From DATHAP01 sp963762865 (GTDB lineage Bacteria; Actinomycetota; Actinomycetes; JACCUZ01), in NCBI GenBank assembly GCA_963762865.1, contig CAVXNC010000024.1, forward strand, positions 148,031 to 212,030: a stretch of DNA of 64,000 nucleotides. The letters are read 5' to 3'. Within the stretch, counting starts at the first letter, position 1; each line of letters begins with the position of its first letter. The position numbers and the translations under genes were made by a program. The notes under the pieces were generated by a model, which searched no databases, had not been told where the DNA came from, and worked only from the letters and a program-made list of their open reading frames with translations. Below are positions 8,231-16,582 of this stretch, piece by piece.

Positions 8231-10264
8231 GTGCCCGCCGCTCCCGAGGACCCGGTCACCCCCGGCGAAGACGTCATGTCCGCGGAGCGCGCGTACCTCG
8301 CGGCCGCCCGTGCCGACCTGGGCGGGATGCGCGAGGCCACCCTCGCCCTCGAGGCGCACGGTGGCGACGCCGTCTCGGAGGCCTACCTCGCGGCGAGCCT
8401 GCACAAGCGGGTCCAGTCGCTGACCGACGACCCCGACACCCCGCTCTTCTTCGGCCGCCTCGACCTGCGCCCCGGCGCCACCGAGGACGGCGAGCGTTTC
8501 TACATCGGCCGCCGCCACGTGCACGACGACGACGGCGACCCGGTCGTCATCGACTGGCGGGCCGACGTGTCGACCGCGTTCTACCGCGCCACCCGCGACG
8601 AGCCGATGGACGTCGTGCTGCGCCGGCGCTTCGGCTTCGAGAAGGGCCACATCACCGCCTACGAGGACGAGCACCTGCTCGACCGCACCGAGCACGAGCG
8701 ACGCAGCCGGATCCTCGCCGGCGAGATCGAGCGGCCCCGCGTCGGGCCGATGCGCGACATCGTCGCCACGATCCAGCCCGAGCAGGACGTCATCGTCCGC
8801 GCCGACGTCGCCCGCACGGTCTGCGTGCAAGGGGCGCCGGGCACCGGGAAGACCGCCGTCGGCCTCCACCGGGCGGCGTACCTCCTCTACACCTTCCGTG
8901 ACCGCCTGCGCCGCGGAGGCGTTCTGGTCGTCGGACCCAACAGCGCCTTCCTGTCGTACATCTCCGCGGTCCTCCCCGCCCTCGGCGAGGTCGACGTGCG
9001 GCAGGTGACCCTCGACGAGCTGGTCGGTGCGCGGGTGCCGATCCGCGCCGACGAGCCGGCCGAGGTCGCGACCCTCAAGGGCGACCAACGGATGGCGGAC
9101 GTGCTGCGGCACGCGGTCTACGCCGGTCTGGTGACGCCGAGCGAGCCGTTGATCCTGCCCCGCGGGTCGCGGCGGTGGCGCGTACCGGCATACGAGCTCG
9201 CCGAGCTCGTCGCCGAGCTGCGCGCCCGCGACGTTCGCTACGGCGCGGCGCGCGCGATGCTCGCGCAGCGGCTCGCGCACGCGCTGCTCACCAAGATGGA
9301 GGAGGCGGGGGAGTCGCCCGACGACCGCGTGCAGGACGCGGTCGCGCGTTCCCAGCCGGTACGTCGCGCGGTCGACCGGCTCTGGCCCGCCGTCGACCCG
9401 CTGCGCGTCGTGATGGCACTGCTCGGTGACCCGGAGGTGCTGGCGGCCGCCGCCGACGGTGTCCTGGACGAGGACGAGCAGCGGCTGCTGCTGTGGGAGA
9501 AGCCGGCCCGCGGGCCGAAGACGGCGCCGTGGACGCTGGCCGACGCGGTCCTGGTGGACGAGGTCGCCGACCTGGTCGACCGGGAGCCAAGCCTCGGCCA
9601 CGTCGTGCTCGACGAGGCGCAGGACCTGTCGCCGATGCAGCTGCGCGCGGTCGGCCGACGCTGCTCCACCGGGTCGGCGACGGTGCTCGGTGACATCGCC
9701 CAGGGCACCACGCCATGGGCGACGGCCGACTGGGCATCGACACTGCGGCACCTCGGCAAGCCGGACGGGCACATCGAGGTGCTGCGCCGCGGCTACCGGG
9801 TGCCGGCGGTGGTGCTCGACCTGGCCAGCAGGCTGCTGCCGCACATGGCGCCGGGCGTCGCCGCGGCCGAGTCGGTGCGCGAGAACCCGGGCGACCTGGA
9901 CGTCGTGGCGTCGACGGAGCCGTCCGCCGCGGCGGCCTCGGCGGTGCGCGCGCTGCTCGACCAGCCGGGGTCGATCGGGGTCATCACCGCCGACGCTCAA
10001 GCAGCGGCGGTGGCGCGCAGCCTCGGCGTGCAGCACGCGGTGCTCGGCACCGACGACGCGTCGGCGCGGGTCACGGTCGTGCCGGCCAGCCTGGCCAAGG
10101 GCCTCGAGTACGACCACGTCGTCGTGGTCGAGCCGGCGCGGATCGTGGCCGACGAGCCCTCGCCGCGGCAGGGACTCCGCCGCCTCTACGTCGTCCTCAC
10201 CCGGGCGGTGTCCGGTCTCACGGTCGTGCACGCTGAGCCGCTGCCGCCGGAGCTCGCCGCATGA
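8231..10264 (+). CDS. HelD-family RNA polymerase recycling ATPase (UvrD/Rep-like)
   Basis: 677-residue SF1 helicase-like protein of the HelD family. These proteins bind RNA polymerase, insert into its channels and release stalled enzyme from nucleic acid. Motifs: an N-terminal coiled-coil-like arm (residues 15-70), IDWRADVSTAFYRA, Walker A GAPGTGKT (201-208), Walker B LDEAQD (about 460-465), GYRVPAVV and the C-terminal VVPASLAKGLEYDHVVVVEP. The Q motif and LHRAAYLLY after Walker A are shared with the second HelD at 11051. The GTG at 8231 has GGAGGAG 15 bases upstream; the ATG at 8276 (MSAERAYL) is an alternative start. The stop overlaps an ATG that opens only a five-codon frame. Confidence 0.92.
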   Translation: MPAAPEDPVTPGEDVMSAERAYLAAARADLGGMREATLALEAHGGDAVSEAYLAASLHKRVQSLTDDPDTPLFFGRLDLRPGATEDGERFYIGRRHVHDDDGDPVVIDWRADVSTAFYRATRDEPMDVVLRRRFGFEKGHITAYEDEHLLDRTEHERRSRILAGEIERPRVGPMRDIVATIQPEQDVIVRADVARTVCVQGAPGTGKTAVGLHRAAYLLYTFRDRLRRGGVLVVGPNSAFLSYISAVLPALGEVDVRQVTLDELVGARVPIRADEPAEVATLKGDQRMADVLRHAVYAGLVTPSEPLILPRGSRRWRVPAYELAELVAELRARDVRYGAARAMLAQRLAHALLTKMEEAGESPDDRVQDAVARSQPVRRAVDRLWPAVDPLRVVMALLGDPEVLAAAADGVLDEDEQRLLLWEKPARGPKTAPWTLADAVLVDEVADLVDREPSLGHVVLDEAQDLSPMQLRAVGRRCSTGSATVLGDIAQGTTPWATADWASTLRHLGKPDGHIEVLRRGYRVPAVVLDLASRLLPHMAPGVAAAESVRENPGDLDVVASTEPSAAAASAVRALLDQPGSIGVITADAQAAAVARSLGVQHAVLGTDDASARVTVVPASLAKGLEYDHVVVVEPARIVADEPSPRQGLRRLYVVLTRAVSGLTVVHAEPLPPELAA

Positions 10265-10274
10265 GGCCGGCGGC

Positions 10275-10907
10275 ATGAGACACCTCGCCGACGCCTGGCT
10301 GCGGCTGGCCCGCGAGGTCGGTGCCCGAGGCGACGTGGCCGGTACCGGCGCGATGCTGCTGGGCCGGTGGACCGAGCCGCACCGCGGCTACCACGACCTT
10401 GCACACCTCGACGAGGTGATGCGCCGGCTCGACCTGCTGGTCGCCGAGACCCCGCACCCGGCGGTCGTGCGGCTGGCCGCGTGGTTCCACGACGCCGTCT
10501 ACGACCCGACGGCCTCGGACAACGAGGAGCGCAGCGCCGAGCTGGCAACCACGACGCTGGCCGCTCTCGGGCTCGGGCCCGATGTCGTCGCCGAGGTGGC
10601 GCGGTTGGTGAGAGTCACCGCGACGCACGACGTGGCGGACGCCGACCGCGACGCGGCAGTGCTGTGCGACGCCGACCTCGCCGTGCTCGCTGCCGACCCG
10701 CTGCGTTACGAGTCGTATGTCGAGGGTGTCCGGCGCGAGTACCAGCACCTCGACGACACGACGTTCAACGGTGGCCGCGCCGAGGTCCTGTCCCGGCTCC
10801 TCGACCGGCCCCAGCTGTTCCGGACCGGCTACGGGCGCCGTGAGTGGGAGGAAGGTGCCCGGGCCAACGCCGCCGCCGAGCTGCGTTCTCTGCGTGGGGG
10901 CGGATGA
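10275..10907 (+). CDS. HD superfamily metal-dependent phosphohydrolase
   Basis: 210-residue predicted phosphohydrolase. It carries the metal-binding pattern of small HD proteins: GYHDLAHLDEV near residues 36-46, AWFHDAVYDPTASDNEERSA near 71-90, and a later aspartate in LCDADLAVLA near 137. This group is usually annotated as predicted metal-dependent HD hydrolase of unknown substrate. It starts 10 bases after the helD stop, so the two are likely co-transcribed. It ends 143 bases before helR; that interval holds an inverted repeat and the RAE palindrome described separately. Confidence 0.85.
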   Translation: MRHLADAWLRLAREVGARGDVAGTGAMLLGRWTEPHRGYHDLAHLDEVMRRLDLLVAETPHPAVVRLAAWFHDAVYDPTASDNEERSAELATTTLAALGLGPDVVAEVARLVRVTATHDVADADRDAAVLCDADLAVLAADPLRYESYVEGVRREYQHLDDTTFNGGRAEVLSRLLDRPQLFRTGYGRREWEEGARANAAAELRSLRGGG

Positions 10908-10934
10908 CCTGGCTGGCGTCGTCAGCCGGAACCG

Positions 10935-10963
10935 AAAAAGGAAAGGAGCGACAGCTCCCTTCC
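10935..10963 (-). terminator. Possible leftward intrinsic terminator
   Basis: Arms GGAAAGGAGC (10940-10949) and GCTCCCTTCC (10954-10963) pair with one mismatch around a GACA loop. On the minus strand the stem is followed at once by TTTTT (10939-10935), which is the layout of a rho-independent terminator for leftward transcription. No annotated gene ends here from that side, so it may stop antisense transcription starting in the helR promoter region. It could also act as an imperfect terminator for the HD gene in the plus direction. Confidence 0.45.
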
Positions 10964-10973
10964 ACTCCCAAGG

Positions 10974-10979
10974 TATAGC
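10974..10979 (+). promoter_or_regulatory. Candidate -10 element of the helR promoter
   Basis: TATAGC lies immediately upstream of the RAE palindrome in otherwise GC-rich DNA and fits an actinobacterial -10 box loosely. I see no convincing -35 hexamer at 17-19 bases, which would be consistent with an induced promoter. Assignment rests on position only. Confidence 0.35.
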
Positions 10980-10981
10980 GC

Positions 10982-11010
10982 GACCGGGGCCTTGCGGCAA
11001 GGCCCCGGTC
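10982..11010 (+). promoter_or_regulatory. Rifamycin-associated element (RAE) palindrome upstream of helR
   Basis: A perfect inverted repeat: arm GACCGGGGCCTTG (10982-10994), spacer CGG, arm CAAGGCCCCGGTC (10998-11010). Its centre closely matches the RAE, a roughly 19-bp element of the form GGGGCTTGCGGCAAG followed by CCC, known in actinobacteria upstream of rifamycin-inactivating enzymes and helR, where it is needed for induction by rifamycins. The next gene is a HelR homologue, exactly the expected context. The start codon is 41 bases further on. No T-run follows, which argues against it being only a terminator. Confidence 0.85.
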
Positions 11011-11050
11011 GTGCCGCAGAATCGCCCGCCGAGCCCAGAAACCGGCGGAC

Positions 11051-13237
11051 ATGGGGGTCTGCGTGAACCAGGTAGTCACGACCAGTTCTTTCGCCCTTCC
11101 CGACCACCTCAGCGCCAAGGCGGACCCGAGGCTGATCGCCGACGACGAGCAGCAGTTCGCTGCCATTGCGGCGAGCCTCGAGCAGTCGATCACCGACCTG
11201 TCGGACCGCCTCGACGCCGAGCGCCGGGCCCCCGGCCGCACCGGCCAGGAGGCGATGGACCGGGACATGGAGGTCCACCGCCTGACTGCCCGGCTGCGCA
11301 CCCTTCGCCGCTTCGGCCTGGACCTGTGCCTCGGACGCATGGTCGGCACGGACGACCCCGAGCCCGTGTACGTCGGGCGGCTCGGCCTCACGGACCGCAC
11401 GGGTCGTCAGCTGCTGATCGACTGGCGCTCCGCCGCGGCGGAGCCCTTCTTCGGTGCGACTCACGCGAACCCGATGGGTCTGGCGAGTCGCCGGCGGTAC
11501 CGCTGGACGCTCGGCCGGATCAGCGACTACTGGGACGAGGTGTTCACCCCTGGTGGCCTCCTCGAGCTCGATGGGCACGCCGCGCTCGACGACCAGTCCG
11601 CCTTCATCGCCAGCCTGGGCAGCAGCCGGTCGGCCCGGATGCGAGACGTCCTCGGCACCATCCAGGCCGACCAGGACGCCATCATCCGGGCGGGATCTCG
11701 CGGCGCTCTCGTCGTCGACGGTGGTCCGGGGACGGGCAAGACGGTCGTCGCCCTGCACCGCTCCGCCTACCTCCTCTACTCCGACCCTCGACTCGGTCAC
11801 CGCCGCGGCGGTGTGCTCTTCGTGGGGCCGCACCAGCCCTACCTGGCCTACGTCGCCGACGTCCTCCCCAGCCTCGGAGAGGATGGCGTGCAGACCTGCA
11901 CCCTGCGGGACCTCGTCGCGGAAGGTGCAGCAGCGACGACCGAGACCGACCCGGACGTGGCCCGCCTGAAGTCGTCCGCGGACCTGGTGACCGCGATCGA
12001 GGCAGCGGTCAGGTTCTACGAGGAGCCGCCCACCACGGGCATGACCGTCGAGACCGACTGGTCCGACGTCTGGCTGAGCGTCGACGACTGGGCCGACGCA
12101 TTCGCCGCCCCCGAGCCGGGCACGCCGCACAACGAGGGGCGCGACCAGGTCTGGGAGGAGCTCGTCACGATCCTGACGGACAAGCTCGACGACGACGTCC
12201 CTTCAGACCTGCTCGGCAGGTCGCTGTTTCAGAACGCTGAGCTGCGGAGGACTCTCCACCGGGCGTGGCCGCTGCTGGATGCTGCTGACCTCGTCGCAGA
12301 CCTGTGGTCGGTTCCCGCCTACCTGCGCAGGTGCGCGCCCTGGCTCAGCGTCGAGGACGTCCGGGCGCTCCAGCGCGAGGACGCCCAGGCATGGACGGTG
12401 TCCGACCTGCCGCTCCTGGACGCAGCGCGGCAGCGGCTCGGCGACCCCGAGGCGTCACGACGCAAGCGTCGGCGCGATGCGGTCCTGGCCGCCGAACGCG
12501 AGGAGATGGCGAAGGTCGTCGACCACCTGATCGCGTCCGACGACTCCGAGATGCTCGTGATGTCGATGCTGCGCGGGGAGGACCTGCAGAGCACGCTGGT
12601 CAACGAGGCGGCGCTGCCCACCGCCGACCCGGACCGGCTCGCCGGCCCGTTCGCACACGTCGTCGTGGACGAGGCTCAGGAGCTGACCGACGCGGAGTGG
12701 CAGATGCTGCTGCTGCGCTGCCCGTCCCGGAGCTTCACCGTCGTCGGTGACCGGGCCCAGGCCCGACACGGCTTCAGGGAGTCCTGGCAGGAACGGCTCG
12801 AGCGGATCGGGCTCGACCGGATCAGCATGGCGTCCCTGACCATCAACTACCGGACGCCGGACGTGGTGATGGCCGAGGCCGAGCCGGTCATCCGGGCCGT
12901 GCTGCCGGATGCCAACGTGCCGACCTCCATCCGCAGCAGTGACGTCCCTGTCGTCCACGGACCCGCGTCGGACCTGGGCTCGACCATCGAGACCTGGCTC
13001 GCCGCGCATGCGGACGGGATCGCCTGCGTCATCGGCACTGACCGAATCGGGGCCGGCACCGTGCCGGAGACGTCCCGGGTCCGGTCGCTGACCCCGGAGC
13101 TGGCGAAGGGGCTCGAGTTCGACCTGGTCGTCCTCGTCGACCCGGAGTCCTTCGGCGCCGGCATGGAAGGAGCGGTCGACCGCTATGTCGCCATGACCCG
13201 AGCGACCCAGCAGCTCGTCGTCCTCACGAGCCCCTGA
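11051..13237 (+). CDS. helR: RNA polymerase recycling motor ATPase HelR (rifamycin protection)
   Basis: 728-residue HelD-type ATPase that matches the HelR subgroup along its length. HelR binds RNA polymerase, displaces rifamycins and releases stalled enzyme, giving rifamycin tolerance. Recognised blocks: FALPDHLSAKADPRLIADDE near the N-terminus, a coiled-coil arm (residues 40-85), DLCLGRMVGTDDPEPVYVGR, Walker A GGPGTGKT (224-231), SAYLLYSDPRLGHRRGGVLF, Walker B DEAQE (540-544), VGDRAQARHGF and TPELAKGLEFDLVVLVDP. The RAE palindrome lies 41 bases upstream, supporting inducible expression. ATG at 11051 or GTG at 11063 could be the start; neither has a strong ribosome site. The last 14 bases overlap the convergent ltrA gene. 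Confidence 0.93.
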   Translation: MGVCVNQVVTTSSFALPDHLSAKADPRLIADDEQQFAAIAASLEQSITDLSDRLDAERRAPGRTGQEAMDRDMEVHRLTARLRTLRRFGLDLCLGRMVGTDDPEPVYVGRLGLTDRTGRQLLIDWRSAAAEPFFGATHANPMGLASRRRYRWTLGRISDYWDEVFTPGGLLELDGHAALDDQSAFIASLGSSRSARMRDVLGTIQADQDAIIRAGSRGALVVDGGPGTGKTVVALHRSAYLLYSDPRLGHRRGGVLFVGPHQPYLAYVADVLPSLGEDGVQTCTLRDLVAEGAAATTETDPDVARLKSSADLVTAIEAAVRFYEEPPTTGMTVETDWSDVWLSVDDWADAFAAPEPGTPHNEGRDQVWEELVTILTDKLDDDVPSDLLGRSLFQNAELRRTLHRAWPLLDAADLVADLWSVPAYLRRCAPWLSVEDVRALQREDAQAWTVSDLPLLDAARQRLGDPEASRRKRRRDAVLAAEREEMAKVVDHLIASDDSEMLVMSMLRGEDLQSTLVNEAALPTADPDRLAGPFAHVVVDEAQELTDAEWQMLLLRCPSRSFTVVGDRAQARHGFRESWQERLERIGLDRISMASLTINYRTPDVVMAEAEPVIRAVLPDANVPTSIRSSDVPVVHGPASDLGSTIETWLAAHADGIACVIGTDRIGAGTVPETSRVRSLTPELAKGLEFDLVVLVDPESFGAGMEGAVDRYVAMTRATQQLVVLTSP

Positions 13238-14450
13238 CGTCGCCGTGGGTCTGGTGGCGGATCCGGTCACGCTCAGGTGCGAGCCGCATCGCCTCGTAGG
13301 AGATGAGCGCCGTCAGCACCACGGCGAGCAGGGACAACGCGACGAGGGCGGGGACGAGCACCGCCACCGGCAGCAGGACCAGCAGCGCCGCACACGCGAG
13401 CAGACGCTGCCGGTTCCAGCCGCCGATGTTGCGCCGGCGCAGTGCGGACAACGCGGCCAGGTAGAGCACTGCGCCGCCGTAGAGGGCGATGACAGGTACC
13501 CAGGGCAGTGCGTCGCCGAGGTCGTGCTCGTCGACGTGCGCGACGTACTCCAGGACCTTCTTCACTCCCAGGGCGAGGTAGACGATGCCGGCCACCATCG
13601 GGAAGTGCAGGTAGGTGTAGGAGTCGCGCGCCAACCGGGTGCGCGGCTCGCCCTCGAGCTTGGCGAGCACCCCCTCGGCGACCAGCGCGACGACGTCGAA
13701 GTACACCCACCACAGGGCGAGCGACACCCCGAGCGCGAGCAGCGCGGCGAGCACCACCGGCCAGGTGACGGGCTCGTCGGCGACACCCGCACCGACAGCA
13801 ACGACCGACTCGCCGATCGCGACGATGACGATCAGCCCGTGGCGCTCGGCGAAGTGCGCCGCGCTGTAGACGCGCCAGCCCTCGGTGCCGCTGGCGAAGA
13901 CGCCCGCGTAGTCGACCACCAGCGCGAGCACCCAGAGCAGCGACTGCCAGGGCGCGCCGACGGCACCGCCGGCGACGAGCAGCAGGCAGGCGACCGCGGT
14001 GGGGACCGCGGTGATGAGGAGCTGCCGTCGCAGGGCGCGGTCCTCTCCCGCCGCGACGAGGTAGACCGCCAGGTGCGCGATCCGCACGGTGGCGTAGCAC
14101 GCCGCGAGCACGAACGGGCCGAAGAGCCCGCCCGGCCCGTCCTCGAAGGACTCCGGGATGGTCAGGGCGACGACGAAGAGCGCCCCCATCGTCACCACCA
14201 TCGCCAGCCGGAGCAGGCCCTCGTCGGCCTGTGCCTGGTTGCCGAGCCAGGCATAGGACGTCCAGCCGAACCACAGGAGGGCGAGCAGCACCAGCCCCCG
14301 GCCGAGCCCGCGAGCCGTCGGGTCGTCGGCCATCAGGGCCGTCACCTGCGTCAGGGCGAAGACGAAGACCAGGTCGAAGAAGAGCTCGAGGGTGGTGACC
14401 CGGTGCGACTCGTCTGTCGACCGGACCACGAGGCGGGGAGTGCGCAGCAC
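13224..14450 (-). CDS. Low temperature requirement protein A (LtrA) family membrane protein
   Basis: 408-residue polytopic membrane protein, the second LtrA family member of the window. The N-terminal TTLELFFDLVFVFALTQ and the central AERHGLIVIVAIGESVVAVG are the family's two best blocks; LALWWVYFDVVAL follows. About eleven hydrophobic segments are spread across the protein. Biochemical function unknown. The start chosen is GTG at 14450; VTTLELFF inside the frame is a possible later start. The 3' end overlaps the 3' end of helR by 14 bases on the opposite strand. The 145 bases upstream hold a small palindrome GACGGCG-CAA-CGCCGTC (14500-14516) and no gene. Confidence 0.9.
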   Translation of the reverse strand: MLRTPRLVVRSTDESHRVTTLELFFDLVFVFALTQVTALMADDPTARGLGRGLVLLALLWFGWTSYAWLGNQAQADEGLLRLAMVVTMGALFVVALTIPESFEDGPGGLFGPFVLAACYATVRIAHLAVYLVAAGEDRALRRQLLITAVPTAVACLLLVAGGAVGAPWQSLLWVLALVVDYAGVFASGTEGWRVYSAAHFAERHGLIVIVAIGESVVAVGAGVADEPVTWPVVLAALLALGVSLALWWVYFDVVALVAEGVLAKLEGEPRTRLARDSYTYLHFPMVAGIVYLALGVKKVLEYVAHVDEHDLGDALPWVPVIALYGGAVLYLAALSALRRRNIGGWNRQRLLACAALLVLLPVAVLVPALVALSLLAVVLTALISYEAMRLAPERDRIRHQTHGDVRGS

Positions 14451-14595
14451 GTGCGCCAGCGTGTCACCGCTCCGCAGTGCCCGTCACCCGCCGTCCGCTG
14501 ACGGCGCAACGCCGTCGTGGCACGGATGAGGCGCATCCGAAGTCATCGGCAGCCGGGAACAGAAGGCACATTCTCTTCCCCCACGAGGAGCACCG

Positions 14596-15108
14596 ATGAG
14601 AGCACGCACCGTCCTGACCATGACCCTCGGGATCGCCCTGGCGGCCGTGACCGTCCTGGCGACCGTCGCGCCGGCCAGCGCGGCACCTACCAAGAAGGGC
14701 AGGACCGTCGTCACCCTCGACGCGGCCGCTGCCGGCGTCATCACCGGCCTGGGTGTCGCCGTCGCCCCGGCCGGACCGGCCAGCGCGTCGGGTCTCGCCT
14801 TCACCTTCCCGGTCGTCGGCCGCACCGGCGACGCCGTCATCCAGCACGTGGGCGGACTGTCGCTCACCGCTGGCGACACGGAGGTGACGCTGTCCAACTT
14901 CTGGATCGACACGAGCACCGGCGTCGTCTCCGGCGTCGTCGACGACACCGTGCGAGTGCCGCTCTTCACCCTCGGCGGCGCAACCGCATCGGGGCTCGCT
15001 CTCGGGCTCACCGAGACCGCCGCGGCCTACCTGAACGGCGCGTTCGGCGTCGCGACGTTCACCGAGGGGCTGGTCATCGGCTACGGGGCGCCCGCCGAGA
15101 TCAGCTGA
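14596..15108 (+). CDS. Secreted protein of unknown function
   Basis: 170-residue exported protein. A Sec signal peptide covers residues 1-30: basic MRAR, hydrophobic TLGIALAAVTVLATV, and an APASA-AP cleavage site. The mature part is rich in threonine, valine and glycine with alternating hydrophobic residues, suggesting a beta-sandwich; no cysteines, lipobox or sortase signal. I do not recognise the family, although a choice-of-anchor or HtaA-like surface domain would give a similar pattern. A clear ribosome site (GAGGAG, 7 bases upstream) supports the ATG. A hairpin follows the stop. Confidence 0.75.
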   Translation: MRARTVLTMTLGIALAAVTVLATVAPASAAPTKKGRTVVTLDAAAAGVITGLGVAVAPAGPASASGLAFTFPVVGRTGDAVIQHVGGLSLTAGDTEVTLSNFWIDTSTGVVSGVVDDTVRVPLFTLGGATASGLALGLTETAAAYLNGAFGVATFTEGLVIGYGAPAEIS

Positions 15109-15130
15109 CACCCGCACGCACGTGCCCCGT

Positions 15131-15169
15131 GCGCCGCCGCTGACGGGTCCGACCCGTCAGTGGCGGTGC
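15131..15169. terminator. Bidirectional hairpin between convergent genes
   Basis: Core arms TGACGGGTC (15141-15149) and GACCCGTCA (15151-15159) pair perfectly around a single C; pairing continues outward with G-U pairs to 15131 and 15169, giving a stem of about 19 pairs. It lies just after the secreted-protein gene and overlaps the end of the convergent DUF4031 gene, so it can serve both. There is no T-run, as is common in high-GC actinobacteria. Confidence 0.6.
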
Positions 15170-15417
15170 GGCCGCCGCAGCCCCGATGCCCGCAGCCGGG
15201 TGATCAGCTCGCGGCCGGTCACCGGCTGCGCACCGAGCTCGATCGCGGCGTCGCGCAGCTCCTCGGGCAGGTCGTAGTGGTCGCCCTGGAAGGCCCGCCG
15301 CGGGATCCCCAGCCGCTCCGCCAGCTCGTGCAGCTCGTCGTAGGACGTGTCGCTGACCAGGTGGCACCACAGTCGTCCACGGGTCGGCCAGATCGGCGGG
15401 TCGACGAGGATCGCCAT
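15157..15417 (-). CDS. DUF4031 domain-containing protein
   Basis: 86-residue small protein of the DUF4031 family. The whole length is family: MAILVDPPIWPTRGRLWCHLVSDTS-like start, then ELHELAERLGIPRRAFQGDHYDLPEE, which contains the conserved GDHYD motif, and a C-terminal helix with TGRELITRLRASGLR. Function is not known; the family is widespread in actinobacteria. The ATG is preceded on the minus strand by the promoter space shared with the plus-strand gene at 15440. Confidence 0.85.
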   Translation of the reverse strand: MAILVDPPIWPTRGRLWCHLVSDTSYDELHELAERLGIPRRAFQGDHYDLPEELRDAAIELGAQPVTGRELITRLRASGLRRPHRH

Positions 15418-15439
15418 GGTGCAGATGGTCTCCTAGTCG

Positions 15440-15835
15440 GTGATGGACACGGTGACCGACGCCCTGCTGCAGGCCCGCGCGCGGGTCGTGCACGACCTCG
15501 CGGCGTGCGGGCTCGACACGGCCGGGTGCGTCTCGGTGGTCGACGAAGCCGTGTCGTCACGACGGTGGTGGGCCGACGAGTGGCCCGACGGCGCGCAGTT
15601 CCTCGCCTGCCTGGTGGCCCAGGACGTGCAGGAGGCGTTGCTCGACGGGGCCGGTCGATGGCCGTTGTGCACGGCGGACCACACCGGCGATGACGACGTA
15701 CCGGAGCACGAGCTGCGCGTGACGCCGGACCTCGGCGAGGACCCGCACTGGGTGTGCGAGGAGTCCGGTGTCGTGGTCGCGCGGGTCGGCGGCCTCGGCC
15801 CACCGATGAGTTCTGGCGAGCCCTCCGGTCGGTAA
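15440..15835 (+). CDS. Hypothetical protein (131 aa)
   Basis: I do not recognise this 131-residue product. It is acidic, tryptophan-rich in the middle (SSRRWWADEWPDGAQFL, residues 38-55) and contains three cysteines in the second half plus HWVCEESGVVVARVG near residue 106, which could form a small metal site with the preceding CTADHTGDDD segment; this is speculation. Start at GTG 15440 or the next codon ATG 15443; no strong ribosome site is seen. It ends five bases before the TIGR03086 gene and is probably co-transcribed with it. Confidence 0.55.
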   Translation: MMDTVTDALLQARARVVHDLAACGLDTAGCVSVVDEAVSSRRWWADEWPDGAQFLACLVAQDVQEALLDGAGRWPLCTADHTGDDDVPEHELRVTPDLGEDPHWVCEESGVVVARVGGLGPPMSSGEPSGR

Positions 15836-15840
15836 CGGTC

Positions 15841-16462
15841 ATGACGAGCGATCCGACGACCACCGCCCGACTCGATCTGCACCCGGCCGCCGAGGAGGTC
15901 GCGCGCCTCGTCGCGGGCGTGCGCGACGACCAGCTCGGCGGTACGACGCCCTGCCCGGACTACCCGGTGGCCGGCATGCTGGACCACCTGATGGGCCTGT
16001 GCATCGCGTTCACCTACGCGGCCCGCAAGGAGCCGATGCCGGCTGATGGCGGCGGCGAGTCCGGCCCGGGCACCGCGACCGCCGACCACCTGGACCCGGC
16101 CTGGCGCGACCAGCTTCCGGTCCGGCTGCAGGCGCTCGCCGACGCCTGGGACGACCCGGCCGCCTGGGAGGGCGAGGCCACCGCCGGCGGTGTGACGATG
16201 CCCGCCGGTGCCATGGGCGCGGTCGCCCTCGACGAGGTCGCGATCCACGGCTGGGACCTGGCCCGTGCGCACCCGTCAGGACTACCGGCTCGACGACGCG
16301 ACGGTGGAGGCGGTGCTGGCCTTCACGACCGAGTCGGCCACCCCCGAGAACGCCCCGATGCGGGCCGGCATCTTCGGCCCGGTCGTCGAGGTCCCCTCCG
16401 AGGCGCCGGCCTGGGACCGCGCGATCGGCCTCGCCGGTCGCGACCCCGGCTGGCGGCCATGA
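15841..16462 (+). pseudogene. TIGR03086 family metal-binding protein, frame broken near 16270
   Basis: Two frames encode one DinB/maleylpyruvate-isomerase-like protein of about 206 residues. The first carries the start MTSDPTTTARLDLHPAA, the block TTPCPDYPVAGMLDHLMG and DEVAIHGWDLARA with metal-ligand histidines (near residues 47 and 138). The second continues QDYRLDDATVEAVLAF to GLAGRDPGWRP, the usual family end. Removing one base at about 16268-16270 gives WDLARATRQDYRLDD; the intact relative at 34781 has WDLARATGQDETLDS at the same place, which confirms the joint. Total length is 3n+1. Sequencing error and true inactivation are both possible. Confidence 0.85.
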
Positions 16463-16582
16463 GGCGTTTCCGCGGAAGCGCCGGATGCCGCCGGGCGGGC
16501 CTGTGGACAAGGTCGGCTGTGGACGAGGCGGTTCTCCGTACGGTCGTCAGGACCCGATCCGATCGTCCTGGAGGACCGCCCG

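Noticed and set aside
10982..11010. RAE palindrome as a simple terminator of the HD gene
   Set aside because: It lies 75 bases after the stop, lacks a T-run, directly precedes helR and its centre matches the RAE, so a regulatory role is favoured; a secondary terminator effect is not excluded.
4982..14450. The two LtrA genes as a recent duplication
   Set aside because: They share only the family blocks (LELLYDLV versus LELFFDLV, LGEVV versus IGESV) and are otherwise divergent, so they are old paralogues.
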